Assembly (NCBI GenBank): GCA_900116485.1
Contig: FPAX01000014.1
Coordinates: 1 to 55,719 of the forward strand
Source: Selenomonas sp. GACV-9
GTDB lineage: Bacteria > Bacillota > Negativicutes > Selenomonadales > Selenomonadaceae
Length of the DNA: 55,719 bases
Reading direction: 5' to 3'
The translations under genes were made by a program, and so were the position numbers. The notes under the pieces were generated by a model. That model made no database searches and was not told where the DNA came from. It was given only the letters and a program-made list of their open reading frames with translations. Of the stretch, positions 32,519 through 42,260 are shown one piece after another; the first letter of the stretch is position 1; each line of letters opens with the position of its first letter.

Positions 32519-34201
32519 TCAAGCCTCGGTCTCTGCGACCTCGACCTTGCCCGTGACAAGTTCCTTGCCACAGTGCTTGACGACCAGCAGCGCCAGCGTC
32601 ATGAGAGCCAAAGCCAGCACGAGCTGCAGCCCGTCGACCATGAAGACGAAGCTGCCAGCCTGGAGTTTCGTCACGATACCAACCACACTCATGACCAGCG
32701 CCGTCATCGTAACGATGAACATGAACGTCATCGGCACGTAGAGCATCCATCCCTGACGGCCCGTCGTGCGCAGGAACACAGCCAGCGAGATCAGCACCAG
32801 AGCTGACAAGAGCTGATTGGCAGCGCCGAACAGCGGCCAGATATTCATGTAGCCAGCCAGGCACAGGATGAAGGCCAGGACCAGCGTGATGATGGTCGAG
32901 AAATACTTATCCATGCAGAGTCTTGCTACAGCACCAGCCTCTTCGCCCTCACTCGGCGTGAAGAGTTCCTGGAAGGACATGCGGCCAATGCGAGCCACCG
33001 AATCGATGGTCGTCATGGCCAGTGCCGAGACGCACATGGTGATGACACAAGCCGAAACGCCTGCCGGCAGGCCGAACATCTGGAAGAAGTTGCTGATGGA
33101 GCCTGCAAAGATCTGGAACGGCGTGCCTTTCGGCAGCACGCCATTGCTGGCAGCAGCACAGGCGATGACAAGAGCGACTACGCCGAGCAGCGACTCCACA
33201 AGCATCGAGCCATAGCCAACCGGCAGCATATCCGTCTCATTGGCCACAGCCTTTGAGGACGTACCTGAAGAAACGAGGCTGTGGAAACCGGAAACTGCGC
33301 CACAGGCAATCGTAATGAACAGGATTGGGAACAGCGACTGGCCGTTGACCTCAAAGCCGACAAAGGCCGGCATATTGATGGACGGGTTGGCGACGACGAC
33401 GCCGATGACGCCGCCGGCTACCATGCCGAGCAGCAGGAACGACGAGAGATAATCCCGCGGCTCCATGAGCAGCCACATCGGCAGCACCGAAGCGATGAAA
33501 CAGTAGCCAAAGGTCACATAACGCCAGGTCTGTGCATCGAAGTAAAGCGGGAACTGCATGCCGACGGCAAACATGGCGATAACCAGCACCACAGCCACTA
33601 GGAATTTGACTACGCCTGTCGGATTGAACCGGCGGATATACCAGCCAAACCCCATGGCAACGAAGATATAGAGCATCGAGATCGAGGCGGCCTGTGCCCC
33701 CGGAACGTTCGGCGTGCCGGCCTTCGTCATCCCGCTGAACGTGTTGGCAAGGATATCGGCAAATGCGGCCAGCACGAGCAGCGTGAACAACCAGCAGAAC
33801 AACAAGAACAAGCGGCGGCCCGTCTTGCCGACATACTGCTCAATCAGCATGCCCATCGACTTGCCCTTGTTCTTGACCGATGCGTAAAGTGCCGTGAAGT
33901 CCTGCACAGCACCAAAGAAGACACCGCCAATCAAGAGCCATAAAAGCGCCGGTGCCCAGCCGAACATCGCAGCGATGATCGGGCCAGTGACAGGGCCAGC
34001 ACCCGTAATCGACGAAAACTGATGGGAGAACACCGTGAAACGCGAAGCCGGTGCATAGTCCTGCCCATCCTCAAACTCCACCGCCGGCGTCTTGGCCCGC
34101 GGATCGATCCCCCAGGTCTTGACGAGCCATCGTCCATAGCCGGCATACGCTGCGGCAAATACGACGATGGCCAGTCCTACCAGTGTCAAACCATTCATCA
34201 T
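32519..34201 (-). CDS. cstA: CstA-family carbon-starvation / pyruvate-type transporter
   Basis: About 560 residues with some 14-16 membrane segments. CstA hallmarks are FSHQFSSITGAGPVTGPIIAA, the adjacent WLLIGGVFFGAVQDF, and DSVARIGRMSFQELF near the C-terminus. The family imports pyruvate and possibly peptides, and is often induced through LytS/LytR-type systems. A LytTR pair is encoded at 47866-49923, but a direct link is not shown. The start is at two adjacent ATGs after GAAGGA. The leader is long and highly structured (34202-34378). At about 560 residues it is shorter than E. coli CstA (about 700), as in other Firmicutes. Confidence 0.92.
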   Translation of the reverse strand: MMNGLTLVGLAIVVFAAAYAGYGRWLVKTWGIDPRAKTPAVEFEDGQDYAPASRFTVFSHQFSSITGAGPVTGPIIAAMFGWAPALLWLLIGGVFFGAVQDFTALYASVKNKGKSMGMLIEQYVGKTGRRLFLLFCWLFTLLVLAAFADILANTFSGMTKAGTPNVPGAQAASISMLYIFVAMGFGWYIRRFNPTGVVKFLVAVVLVIAMFAVGMQFPLYFDAQTWRYVTFGYCFIASVLPMWLLMEPRDYLSSFLLLGMVAGGVIGVVVANPSINMPAFVGFEVNGQSLFPILFITIACGAVSGFHSLVSSGTSSKAVANETDMLPVGYGSMLVESLLGVVALVIACAAASNGVLPKGTPFQIFAGSISNFFQMFGLPAGVSACVITMCVSALAMTTIDSVARIGRMSFQELFTPSEGEEAGAVARLCMDKYFSTIITLVLAFILCLAGYMNIWPLFGAANQLLSALVLISLAVFLRTTGRQGWMLYVPMTFMFIVTMTALVMSVVGIVTKLQAGSFVFMVDGLQLVLALALMTLALLVVKHCGKELVTGKVEVAETEA

Positions 34202-34227
34202 AAGTCCTTCTTTCCCTAATGAATACA

Positions 34228-34378
34228 CAAAAAATAAATCCCGTCCACATCGCAGGATGCAGGCGGGATACATTTGTATCTTCTATGTGATACAAATCCA
34301 CAAATCGGGTACATCGCGCCGTTGCGATTGGACATTTCTTATGGAATGTATCTTAACACCGTAAATATCATGTGTCAA
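34228..34378 (-). promoter_or_regulatory. cstA promoter and structured leader with intrinsic terminator
   Basis: Minus strand: -35 TTGACA (34378-34373), 17-bp spacer, -10 TAAGAT (34355-34350). The ~140-nt leader contains a small hairpin near its 5' end (ACATT/AATGT), a second around ATCGCAACGGCGCGAT, a 9-bp stem ATTTGTATC/GATACAAAT (34297-34272) and a 14-position stem with one mismatch (34269-34256 with 34251-34238, loop CTGC) followed by TTATTTTTT. The last is a textbook terminator placed before the start codon, so conditional readthrough is expected. No T-box sequence and no riboswitch class known to me is recognised. Confidence 0.7.
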
Positions 34379-34426
34379 CTTGTAAACTTTAAGAAGTAAT
34401 CTTCAGAATACTATTAACTTTTGTTT

Positions 34427-35533
34427 TTATTCAGCAGACTTTTGCATCTTTTGTACTTTCTGGCGGGCTTTTTCTGCCTTCCAGGCCCAAACACAGCGGA
34501 TGCCAGGATGCAGATTGGGCAGCACGAAACAGCGGCTGCACGACACACAGATGGATTTTTCAGCGCCAGCCAAGGACTTGGTGACAAAATCCGGCTCGGC
34601 AATCAAGGCCCGTCCCAATGACACGGCATCGATGCCTGCCGCCAGTATGGCCTCCATATCTGCCAAGGAACGCACGCCGCCCACCAGGCTTATCGGCAGC
34701 TCAGGCACCAGCGCCTTGAGCCTTGCGGCCTCTTCCAGATAATAGAGAGTCGCCGTCTTGGGCTGATTGATGAAATCGACGCCGGACAGCTCGACAAGCT
34801 CAACGCCCAGCTCCTGACAGCGACGGAGTATCCAGACCATATCCTCATGATATGCTGCCGCATCTTCATGCTTCGTATCAATGTTTATCTTGATAAGCAC
34901 CGGGAAATCATCCCCACAAGCCTTCTTGATGCCACCAATGATTTCCTCGACGATGCGGAAGCGATTGCTGACACTGCCGCCATATTCATCGGTACGCTGG
35001 TTGAATGTCGGATCGATGAACCGCGAGAGCAGGTAGGAATGTGCCGCATGGAGCTGTACACCATCGACACCAGCCGACTGCAGCCGTTTGGCTGCGTCGA
35101 TAAAGCACTGCTCGATATGGATGATCTCTGCCACGGTCAGCGCCCGGGCCTCACGCTCTTTCTTGAGCGGACGCGCAACCACATCAACGAGATCATCATT
35201 GTCGATGGCCCGGGGGCCGGCATGGGAAATCTGCGGGATGAACTTTGCCCCTTCCGCCTGCACGGTAGACGCCGCACGACGGAACTGCTCCGTAAAGCAG
35301 TCCGCATAGATATTGACCTGCTCAGGGTTGGCCCGGCCGAGCTCATCCACGCAGCAGTGGCCCGTGATGATCGTACCGACGCCATTCCTGGCCAGCTGTT
35401 CATACATCGCATACTCGGCATCAGTCATATAGCCATCCTTGCTTGGCAGGAAGCTGTGGACAGCCGAACGGATCACGCGGTTCTTGAGCTGGATATGTAA
35501 AAGGTCTAATGGAGTTTCGATTCTGTTGCTCAT
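34427..35533 (-). CDS. NADH:flavin oxidoreductase, old yellow enzyme family with Fe-S motif
   Basis: 368 residues: an FMN-binding TIM barrel with ISHAGPRA, QLHAAHSYLLSRFIDPTFNQRTDEYGGS (catalytic His pair and Tyr) and VGGVRS. The C-terminal CVSCSRC...GIRCVW fits the [4Fe-4S] ligand spacing of 2,4-dienoyl-CoA reductase-type enzymes. The second, FAD/NAD-binding half found in FadH is absent. The substrate is unknown; enoate or dienoyl reduction is likely. The last residues are a Lys/Gln-rich tail. Confidence 0.88.
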   Translation of the reverse strand: MSNRIETPLDLLHIQLKNRVIRSAVHSFLPSKDGYMTDAEYAMYEQLARNGVGTIITGHCCVDELGRANPEQVNIYADCFTEQFRRAASTVQAEGAKFIPQISHAGPRAIDNDDLVDVVARPLKKEREARALTVAEIIHIEQCFIDAAKRLQSAGVDGVQLHAAHSYLLSRFIDPTFNQRTDEYGGSVSNRFRIVEEIIGGIKKACGDDFPVLIKINIDTKHEDAAAYHEDMVWILRRCQELGVELVELSGVDFINQPKTATLYYLEEAARLKALVPELPISLVGGVRSLADMEAILAAGIDAVSLGRALIAEPDFVTKSLAGAEKSICVSCSRCFVLPNLHPGIRCVWAWKAEKARQKVQKMQKSAE

Positions 35534-35595
35534 ACATTGCCTCCTATAAGCGTCCTATAATACACACGTTATTTTCATAACTTTATCGCAAATAT

Positions 35596-35627
35596 AAAAA
35601 GAGTGTTGGATGACTAGCACCCAACAC
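35596..35627 (-). terminator. Terminator of murA
   Basis: Minus strand GTGTTGG (35627-35621) pairs with CCAACAC (35609-35603), followed by TCTTTTT. Confidence 0.8.
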
Positions 35628-35644
35628 CGGATTTCTTGGAAAAG

Positions 35645-36910
35645 TTATTGATCGACACGGCAGATGTCTGCGCCGAGACCAACAAGCTTGTCAACGAGGT
35701 TGTCATAGCCGCGGTCAATATGGTGGATATAGCCCACCTGGGTCTCGCCCTCAGCGACGAGGCCAGCCAATACCATGGCTGCACCTGCGCGCAGGTCGGT
35801 CGCCTTGACCTGGCAGCCCATCAGCGTCTCTACGCCCTCGACCACCGAAGTGCGCCCATCGATCTTGATATTCGAGCCCATGCGCTTGAGCTCGTCAACA
35901 TGCATGAATCGGTTCTCGAACACCGTCTCCGTCACCAGGCCCGTGCCTTCCGATACTGCCAGCATCGCCATGAACTGGGCCTGCATGTCCGTCGGGAATC
36001 CCGGATACGGCATCGTCTTGATATCGACAGCCTTCGTGCGCTTGTCGCAGACTACACGGATGCCATTGACATCTTCCTCAATAGTCACGCCCGCCTCTTT
36101 GAGCTTGGCAATGACGGGTTTCAGATGCTCGCTGATGGCATTCTCGATGTAGACATCGCCCTTGGTCATCGCAGCAGCTACCATGTAGGTACCAGCCTCG
36201 ATGCGGTCAGGGATGATCGTATAGTCACGACCCATGAGTTTCGGCACGCCATCGATCTTGATGACATTCGTGCCGGCACCGCGGATCTTAGCACCCATGA
36301 CATTGAGATAGTTCGCCAGATCGACGATCTCCGGCTCCTGGGCCGGATTCTCGAGGATTGTCTGGCCCTCAGCCATCGAGGCCGCCATCAGGATGTTTTC
36401 CGTCGCACCAACGCTGGGGAAATCCAGATAGATCTTGGCGCCCTTGAGGCCCTCAGGAGCCGTTGCCTCGATAAAGCCATGACCAATCTTGATGTCAGCG
36501 CCCAGCGCCTCGAATCCCTTGAGGTGCAGGTCAATCGGGCGCGTGCCGATGGCACAGCCGCCCGGCAGCGAGATCTTCGCCTGCCCGCAGCGCGCCAACA
36601 GCGGCCCCATGATCAGGAACGAGGCCCGCATCTTGCGCACGAGGTCATACGGTGCCTCGCAACTGCCAATCACTGTGCTGTCGACCTTGAGCTGATGTTT
36701 CGCTTCATCAAACTCAGCCTTGACGCCCAGCTTTTTCAACACTTCGGTAATGGTATGAACGTCTTCGAGCGCCGGCACCTCGTCCAGCAGGCTCGGGGCA
36801 TCCTGACCAAGAAGTGTCGCCGCAATGATCGGCAGGACGGCGTTCTTGGCACCGCTGATCTTTACCCGGCCCTCCAGCCGGTTCCCCCCATGTATAATCA
36901 ACTTTTCCAT
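35645..36910 (-). CDS. murA: UDP-N-acetylglucosamine 1-carboxyvinyltransferase
   Basis: 421 residues, full length for MurA. It catalyses the first committed step of peptidoglycan synthesis by transferring enolpyruvate from PEP to UDP-GlcNAc. Seen are the N-terminal [12 protein letters not shown], the catalytic loop [15 protein letters not shown] with Cys119 (the fosfomycin-reactive position) and the [10 protein letters not shown] segment. Whether this is the only murA cannot be judged here. It is followed by its own terminator. Confidence 0.97.
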   Translation of the reverse strand: MEKLIIHGGNRLEGRVKISGAKNAVLPIIAATLLGQDAPSLLDEVPALEDVHTITEVLKKLGVKAEFDEAKHQLKVDSTVIGSCEAPYDLVRKMRASFLIMGPLLARCGQAKISLPGGCAIGTRPIDLHLKGFEALGADIKIGHGFIEATAPEGLKGAKIYLDFPSVGATENILMAASMAEGQTILENPAQEPEIVDLANYLNVMGAKIRGAGTNVIKIDGVPKLMGRDYTIIPDRIEAGTYMVAAAMTKGDVYIENAISEHLKPVIAKLKEAGVTIEEDVNGIRVVCDKRTKAVDIKTMPYPGFPTDMQAQFMAMLAVSEGTGLVTETVFENRFMHVDELKRMGSNIKIDGRTSVVEGVETLMGCQVKATDLRAGAAMVLAGLVAEGETQVGYIHHIDRGYDNLVDKLVGLGADICRVDQ

Positions 36911-36999
36911 TAAGTTCGTTATCCTCCTATAGTTGTGCTGTTTTAAAGCATCAACACATAGTTTATCATCATATTCCCCTTATGACAATAGCCTTCCCA

Positions 37000-39027
37000 T
37001 CAGTTTCGCTCAATCGTCAACGTTGAATGAATGACGTTATCGATGATGTAATTCGTCGCAAAGTTGGTCTTTCCCGGCTTATCCTTCCCCTGTGTACCGA
37101 GCAAGTCAACCTTGTGGGCCTTGTTCTGCGCCTCGCGGATAGCACGCCGCTGCGCGCTTGGCGATACCTGTTTCTGCATCTGGCTGGGTGCGATGATGAC
37201 CTCATTGTTGCGGCCACTTTCCTGCAGTTTCCTGAGTTTGTCCTCCGTGGTCTGCTTGGAGTCATCCTCCGTTATCACATCAACACCTGACTGCTGCAGC
37301 ATCATGAGCGCTGTAGCTGGCACCAGCCCGCCGCCGCGGATATCAAGGCTCATGACACCTGACGGCTGCGTCTCTGGCACTGTAAAAGGGATGACGATTG
37401 TCTCTTTTGCCTTGCGGTACGGCTTGATCGTCGTCGTGAACTTGACCGTCTCCCCCGGCTTTACCTTTTTCTTATCGGGAATAGCCGAAACCAGCGAAGC
37501 CGTCTTGCGGCTGCTGTCCACGTCAATATTGACCTGGACATCGATGATGTCCGATTCCTTTTCCTTGTTCTGACTGATGACGTTCATGGCCTGCATGAGC
37601 TCTGCCATCGCCACCTGCCCAACATCTGCAGCATTATAGAACATGTTCTTGCGCTCTACCTTGCCATTCGTCACCGCATCCGTGCGGATAGTGAAGCCTA
37701 CCTCGGCTGTCCCTGCACTGAGGTCATCGGCCGTCTTGCTCAGCGCCGCATATGCAATGCCACCACTGAGCTGGGCCAGGAAGTCCTCATCGTAGGCAAT
37801 GCGGGCGCTATAGTTTACCGCACGGCCTAGCGACTTATCTGTCACCTTTACCTTGATGGGCACGACAGCCGGGAACTGCCCCAGCACACCGGCAATGCCG
37901 GTCGCACGATCCTGGTTGACACGGCCGATGATATTGCCGATGCTGGCAATCTTCATGCCATTGCTCTGACCGCTGATTGTGCCGACTACCTTCGCATCCG
38001 TCATGAAGTAGTTGACATTGCCACGATGCAGGAACGGATGACCAAAGGCCAGGATCTTCTTGCCATCAACCGCCGTGACGGTTCCCGTAGCACCGACAGC
38101 AAAGTCACCGTAGGCCACGGCAACGCCTACTGCCGAGCCAGGAACCAGCGACGCATTGTAGACAGTCTTCTTGGAATCCCCCTGCACTGCTGCCCCCATC
38201 GGCAGGAACTCCATCGTGCCCTGAGGATCGAGCTGTTTCTGCAGGAAATCCAGTCCGGCCTGATTGAAGCCAGAAAAGAACATGACATCCTTGGGCTCTG
38301 CCTGGACTGCCTCAGCGGCAGGCTCTGTATCGTCAGCGGACTCAGCGTCAGGCTCTGCTTCGACGGCAGGCTCCGCTTCAGCGGCTGCCGCTTCCTGGTC
38401 CTGAGGCTCCTCTTTCGCAGGCTCTGCTGCAGCCTCTTTCTCAGCAGCAACCGCCGCCCTGGCACGGTCAACAAGCTCGTCACCGTAAACCGTATCCTTA
38501 TCGCCGCTGGCCTCGCGTTCCTTGATTTTCTTTTCTTTCTCAGCCTTAGCCTTAGCCGCATCCTCCGCTGCTTTCTTGATATCGATTGTATGGATGCGCG
38601 TCTTGTTCTTGCAGTCCGGCATCTTCCAGAGCGGCGTCATCTCGTCGATTGGCGTGATGAAAAACGTGTACGGCGTCATCTCCTTGATGCCCGCAGCCAC
38701 AGCGCCAATCAGGCAGCCATTGACATAGACAGGGCTGCCGCTCATTCCCTGCAGGATACCGCCCGTCTGCTCGATGACAGGGCCCGATGCCTTCGCCATG
38801 ATCATCGGCTGCGAGCCCTTGCCGTTATCGACGAGTCCGATGATATCCACCTGGAAATCCCGCAGCTCACCCGAACTGTCAATGACCGTATAGGCCGTTC
38901 CTGTCATTCCTTCCTTGACCTGATCATGTGTCAGGATAGGAGCCATAGCGAATGACGGCACCGCCTGTGCCGACAGGAATAGCGCTGTCAGGCTGGACAC
39001 CAACAGTTTCTTTATATATGTACGCAA
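37000..39027 (-). CDS. Secreted SpoIVB-type (peptidase S55) domain protein
   Basis: About 675 residues. A signal peptide (VSSLTALFLSAQAVPSFA) is followed by an S55-type block with GGILQGMSGSPVYVNG, holding the candidate nucleophile Ser, then a 100-residue charged Ala/Glu/Lys/Pro-rich linker (about 155-260), then a second block with ILAFGHPFLHRGNVNYF, holding a candidate His. The C-terminal ~200 residues are unassigned. In SpoIVB the His precedes the Ser; the order here is that of the longer, non-sporulation relatives. It is probably periplasmic or anchored at the cell surface. A TTG start at 39027 is chosen for GAGGTGA upstream. Proteolytic activity is inferred. Confidence 0.82.
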   Translation of the reverse strand: MRTYIKKLLVSSLTALFLSAQAVPSFAMAPILTHDQVKEGMTGTAYTVIDSSGELRDFQVDIIGLVDNGKGSQPMIMAKASGPVIEQTGGILQGMSGSPVYVNGCLIGAVAAGIKEMTPYTFFITPIDEMTPLWKMPDCKNKTRIHTIDIKKAAEDAAKAKAEKEKKIKEREASGDKDTVYGDELVDRARAAVAAEKEAAAEPAKEEPQDQEAAAAEAEPAVEAEPDAESADDTEPAAEAVQAEPKDVMFFSGFNQAGLDFLQKQLDPQGTMEFLPMGAAVQGDSKKTVYNASLVPGSAVGVAVAYGDFAVGATGTVTAVDGKKILAFGHPFLHRGNVNYFMTDAKVVGTISGQSNGMKIASIGNIIGRVNQDRATGIAGVLGQFPAVVPIKVKVTDKSLGRAVNYSARIAYDEDFLAQLSGGIAYAALSKTADDLSAGTAEVGFTIRTDAVTNGKVERKNMFYNAADVGQVAMAELMQAMNVISQNKEKESDIIDVQVNIDVDSSRKTASLVSAIPDKKKVKPGETVKFTTTIKPYRKAKETIVIPFTVPETQPSGVMSLDIRGGGLVPATALMMLQQSGVDVITEDDSKQTTEDKLRKLQESGRNNEVIIAPSQMQKQVSPSAQRRAIREAQNKAHKVDLLGTQGKDKPGKTNFATNYIIDNVIHSTLTIERN

Positions 39028-39108
39028 AACAGTCACCTCATTTTTATGCGCAAAAATCCATTGTCTATCTATTATAGCATACAATACTCAGAAAGGCAGT
39101 TGTGTCCA

Positions 39109-40587
39109 TCATTTTTTCTGCAGGATAAGCGCACTGCCAACCCGGCGTTCCTGGCCATCGGAAGGCGAGTTCTGTACCTGCCCGCCAACGACCAAATCAC
39201 TGGAGCCACCGCCATCGAGGTTGATGGCATCGCGGGCGCCAAACTTCACGAGCAGCTCTGCCCACTCAGTCAGGGTCAAGCCATGGCTGCTCGACTGCCG
39301 CCCATCGACGACGCCAAACAGATAATTGCCATTCTTGAGCACTGCCACAGCACTGCGCGGAGCCCGGCCATAACGGATATCGCCAGGGAACTGCTCGGCG
39401 GCCACCGTCACATTGACGCGGCCATTCTGTACGAGCCGCGGGCCGGCTCCCATGATGTCGACAGCCTTGTTCCACTGGGCCCCTAAATCCTGACTGATGA
39501 CGGCCCGATCGCCAACGCGCACACCAGCAAAGGCATCCATGGCCTTGCCGTGCACAGAGATCACGCAGCCATTGGCCGGAATCACCGAATCACCAGTCTG
39601 GATCTTCGTCACCCGGCCATCCTGAACCGTATATTCCAGTCCATATTCATTCGTGCGCGTGCGGCTGCCATACCATTTATTGTAGATAGTCAGATTGTCT
39701 GCGCCACGCTCAGCATCAACCCCCGAGACATCCTGCGTCACATCGCCAAGTGTCACCTGTCCATAGTATGAAACCGGCCCAAAGACAGGACTGCCATCAG
39801 CCAAGAACCCGATAGCCGAACGCGTATAATACGTCGTGCCTGCCATAAGCCCGTCGATCTTGACCATGCCGATCATATCGCCATTGCCGGCAAAATACGT
39901 GGCGTTCACAGCCGCCACCGCATCCTCCGCATCAGACATGCCACTAGTCGTCTGCAATCCCGGCACACGTCCCCGGGCCAGTACCGGTTTTACCGTATAG
40001 AGATCTTTATCGGCCTCGACAAAGTAAGCCGACACCTTGCCCGCATCGTCCCAATAGACATAGCTGCGCTTAGCCAGTCCGGGAGCGGCCATTTCCGTAT
40101 AGAGTCCGTCAAATGCGAGCGGCAGGATATTGCCTTCACCAGCGGCTGTTTCCGCAGCTGTGGACTTGCGGGCAGGTCTTGCCACACTGCCTGCGGCCGT
40201 CTTGGGCAGGATGTCGACAAATACACGCGCCGGATTGCTCAGCGTATTCGCCTGATAAGTGAGCCCAGCCTTGAGCCGCAGCGTAACCAGCATATGTCCC
40301 TTGCTCAACGTATACTTCACTGACTCGATGCGGCTGCTATGGAATGGTTTGCGCTTGAAATCCTTCTCGGAAACATTGGCAAAATCGATGGTAATATCAC
40401 GGCCATCAGCCGATGCCTTGACCTGATACGATGGAGCCGACGAAAGATCAAACACCACGCGGTCATGCTCCCCACCGCTATGATAGCGCACCGAAGTCAG
40501 ATCAGCCGCTGAGGCAAAGGCTGCCGTCTGCAAAGTGAATACCGATACCAGCAGCGCTGTTGTGATTTTCCGCCGTAATTGATTCAT
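39109..40587 (-). CDS. Secreted AMIN-domain protein with phosphodiester glycosidase (NAGPA) domain
   Basis: 492 residues: signal peptide (ALLVSVFTLQTAAFASA), an N-terminal AMIN domain (VRYHSGGEHDRVVFDLSS...ITIDFANV) expected to bind the cell envelope, and a C-terminal NAGPA domain with AVNATYFAGNGDMIG, GRAPRSAVAV, FGVVDGRQS and AINLDGGGSSDLVV. NAGPA-domain proteins hydrolyse GlcNAc phosphodiester linkages in surface polymers. Lies between the S55 gene and the flagellar operon terminator. Confidence 0.88.
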   Translation of the reverse strand: MNQLRRKITTALLVSVFTLQTAAFASAADLTSVRYHSGGEHDRVVFDLSSAPSYQVKASADGRDITIDFANVSEKDFKRKPFHSSRIESVKYTLSKGHMLVTLRLKAGLTYQANTLSNPARVFVDILPKTAAGSVARPARKSTAAETAAGEGNILPLAFDGLYTEMAAPGLAKRSYVYWDDAGKVSAYFVEADKDLYTVKPVLARGRVPGLQTTSGMSDAEDAVAAVNATYFAGNGDMIGMVKIDGLMAGTTYYTRSAIGFLADGSPVFGPVSYYGQVTLGDVTQDVSGVDAERGADNLTIYNKWYGSRTRTNEYGLEYTVQDGRVTKIQTGDSVIPANGCVISVHGKAMDAFAGVRVGDRAVISQDLGAQWNKAVDIMGAGPRLVQNGRVNVTVAAEQFPGDIRYGRAPRSAVAVLKNGNYLFGVVDGRQSSSHGLTLTEWAELLVKFGARDAINLDGGGSSDLVVGGQVQNSPSDGQERRVGSALILQKK

Positions 40588-40610
40588 TATTGATACCTTC
40601 CTCCCAATAG

Positions 40611-40640
40611 AAAAGCCTTCCCGTGAAGGGGAAGGCTTTT
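40611..40640 (-). terminator. Terminator of the flagellar rod/ring operon
   Basis: AAAAGCCTTCCC pairs with GGGAAGGCTTTT around a 6-nt loop, followed by more T on the minus strand; located 16 bp after the flgJ stop. Confidence 0.92.
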
Positions 40641-40656
40641 CGTCCTATTCACGTTT

Positions 40657-41097
40657 TTATTTTTCCTGTGCGCCAGCCTGTCCATTGACCTGCGGCGACA
40701 ACTGGCGATACATGAGATCCGCAAGACCAAGACCGCCAGAATCAGCTACCGTCTTCATCAATTCATTATCGCGCATATCCATGAAAATTTTCTGACCGTT
40801 GGACTCACCAAACAGCTTGTTTTCGGGAACAGTCGCCCGCATCTGCTTGTACATCATCGACAGGAACATCGCCTCAAAGCCTTTGCAGGCCTCCTTGAGT
40901 TCCTTATCGCGCTTGGAAAGTGCGGCCTCATTGACCACATGCTCGGAACGCGCTGCTATTTCAGCCTTGCGCTGGACATCGCGGAGCATCTCCGAGAACT
41001 TGGCCGACTCAGCTGCTGTCTTGGCCGAATCGTAAGTGGAATTATCCGTCGCCAACGAGGTATTCAGCCCCATGGCTGTCAAAGGAGCAATCTGCAT
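40657..41097 (-). CDS. flgJ: Flagellar rod-binding protein FlgJ, N-terminal domain only
   Basis: 146 residues matching the rod-binding domain (LKEACKGFEAMFLSMMYKQMRATV, GGLGLADLMYRQL). The muramidase domain of enterobacterial FlgJ is missing, as in many Firmicutes and alphaproteobacteria, so another hydrolase must open the wall. Directly downstream of flgI. Confidence 0.92.
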   Translation of the reverse strand: MQIAPLTAMGLNTSLATDNSTYDSAKTAAESAKFSEMLRDVQRKAEIAARSEHVVNEAALSKRDKELKEACKGFEAMFLSMMYKQMRATVPENKLFGESNGQKIFMDMRDNELMKTVADSGGLGLADLMYRQLSPQVNGQAGAQEK

Positions 41098-41121
41098 GCT
41101 GTCTCCTCCTTTATCCTGTTA

Positions 41122-42234
41122 TCACATGATCTGCAGTTCCGCATGCAAGGCACCAGCGGCCTTGATTGCCTGCAGGATCGAGATCGTGTCACGCGGCGTC
41201 GCGCCCACGGCATTGAGGGCACCAACGATGTCACTGACATTGGCCGTTGCCGGCAGGACTATCGTGCTGGCCTTGTCCTCTTGCACATTGACATCGGCAT
41301 TGCGGGTCGTGATTGTCGTGCCATAGCTGAACGGATCCGGCTGGTTCGCATTCTCATTCTTCTTGACCTTGATGGAAAGGCCGCCCTGAGTGATGGCAAT
41401 CTCATCCACCGATACATCACCGCCCATGACGATGGTGCCCGTGCGCTCATTCACGACCACTTTGGCTGCATTATCCGGCATGACCGGCAATTCCTCGATG
41501 GTCGAGACAAAGCCGACCACATTGTTGCGGAAGTAGGCCGGAATCGTGATATCGATACGGCCAGGATTGGATGCCTGCGCGATGCTGCCATACTGGGAAT
41601 TGATGGCATTGGCAATGCGCGCTGCCGTCGTGAAGTCTGGCTCACGCAGCGACAGCGATATCCTGCCCGAGCTGCCGATCTCATCTTCGACACTGCGCTC
41701 CACGATGGCGCCGTTCGGCGTGGTGCCCACCGTCGGGAAATTCTTCGTCGCCGTATTGCCGCCGTTGCCAGCCGCAAAGCCGCCCGTCGAGATTGGCCCC
41801 TGCGCCACAGCATAGACCGTGCCATTGCCAGCCCGCAGCGGTGTCTGCAGCAATGTACCGCCTTGGATGCTCTTAGCATCGCCGATGGACGAGGTCGTGA
41901 TATCGATGGTATCGCCCTCACGGACGAACGGCGGCAGCGTAGCCGTCACGACTACGGCTGCGACGTTCTTCGTCTTGAGCGTCGACTGGTCGATGGCCAC
42001 GCCAAAGCTCTTGAGCATATTGACGATCGACTGGATTGTCTCCGTCGACTTATTGCCATCGCCCGTACCATTGAGGCCGACGACAAGGCCATAGCCCATG
42101 AGCTGGTTCGAGCGCACGCCCTGAACCTTCGATATATCCTTGATGCGGGTCGCCGCACTCTCGGCCGCCACCGTTCCCGGCAGCAGGCTTACGGCAAATA
42201 CGCCCGCCATCAACAAAGCCACTAATTTCTTCAT
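41122..42234 (-). CDS. flgI: Flagellar P-ring protein FlgI
   Basis: 370 residues with a cleavable signal peptide (VALLMAGVFAVSLLPGTVAA). Motifs include RIKDISKVQGVRSNQLMGYGLVVGLNGTGD and the C-terminal IVGALNAVGATPRDTISILQAIKAAGALHAEL. Forms the ring around the rod in the peptidoglycan layer; its presence indicates an outer membrane-bearing cell. Full length. Confidence 0.97.
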   Translation of the reverse strand: MKKLVALLMAGVFAVSLLPGTVAAESAATRIKDISKVQGVRSNQLMGYGLVVGLNGTGDGNKSTETIQSIVNMLKSFGVAIDQSTLKTKNVAAVVVTATLPPFVREGDTIDITTSSIGDAKSIQGGTLLQTPLRAGNGTVYAVAQGPISTGGFAAGNGGNTATKNFPTVGTTPNGAIVERSVEDEIGSSGRISLSLREPDFTTAARIANAINSQYGSIAQASNPGRIDITIPAYFRNNVVGFVSTIEELPVMPDNAAKVVVNERTGTIVMGGDVSVDEIAITQGGLSIKVKKNENANQPDPFSYGTTITTRNADVNVQEDKASTIVLPATANVSDIVGALNAVGATPRDTISILQAIKAAGALHAELQIM

Positions 42235-42260
42235 ATCGTATCCTTTCCTCCGCCGTCGCC

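Noticed and set aside
34202..34350. T-box leader upstream of cstA
   Set aside because: No AGGGTGG-type T-box sequence or specifier loop; cstA is not an amino-acid gene.
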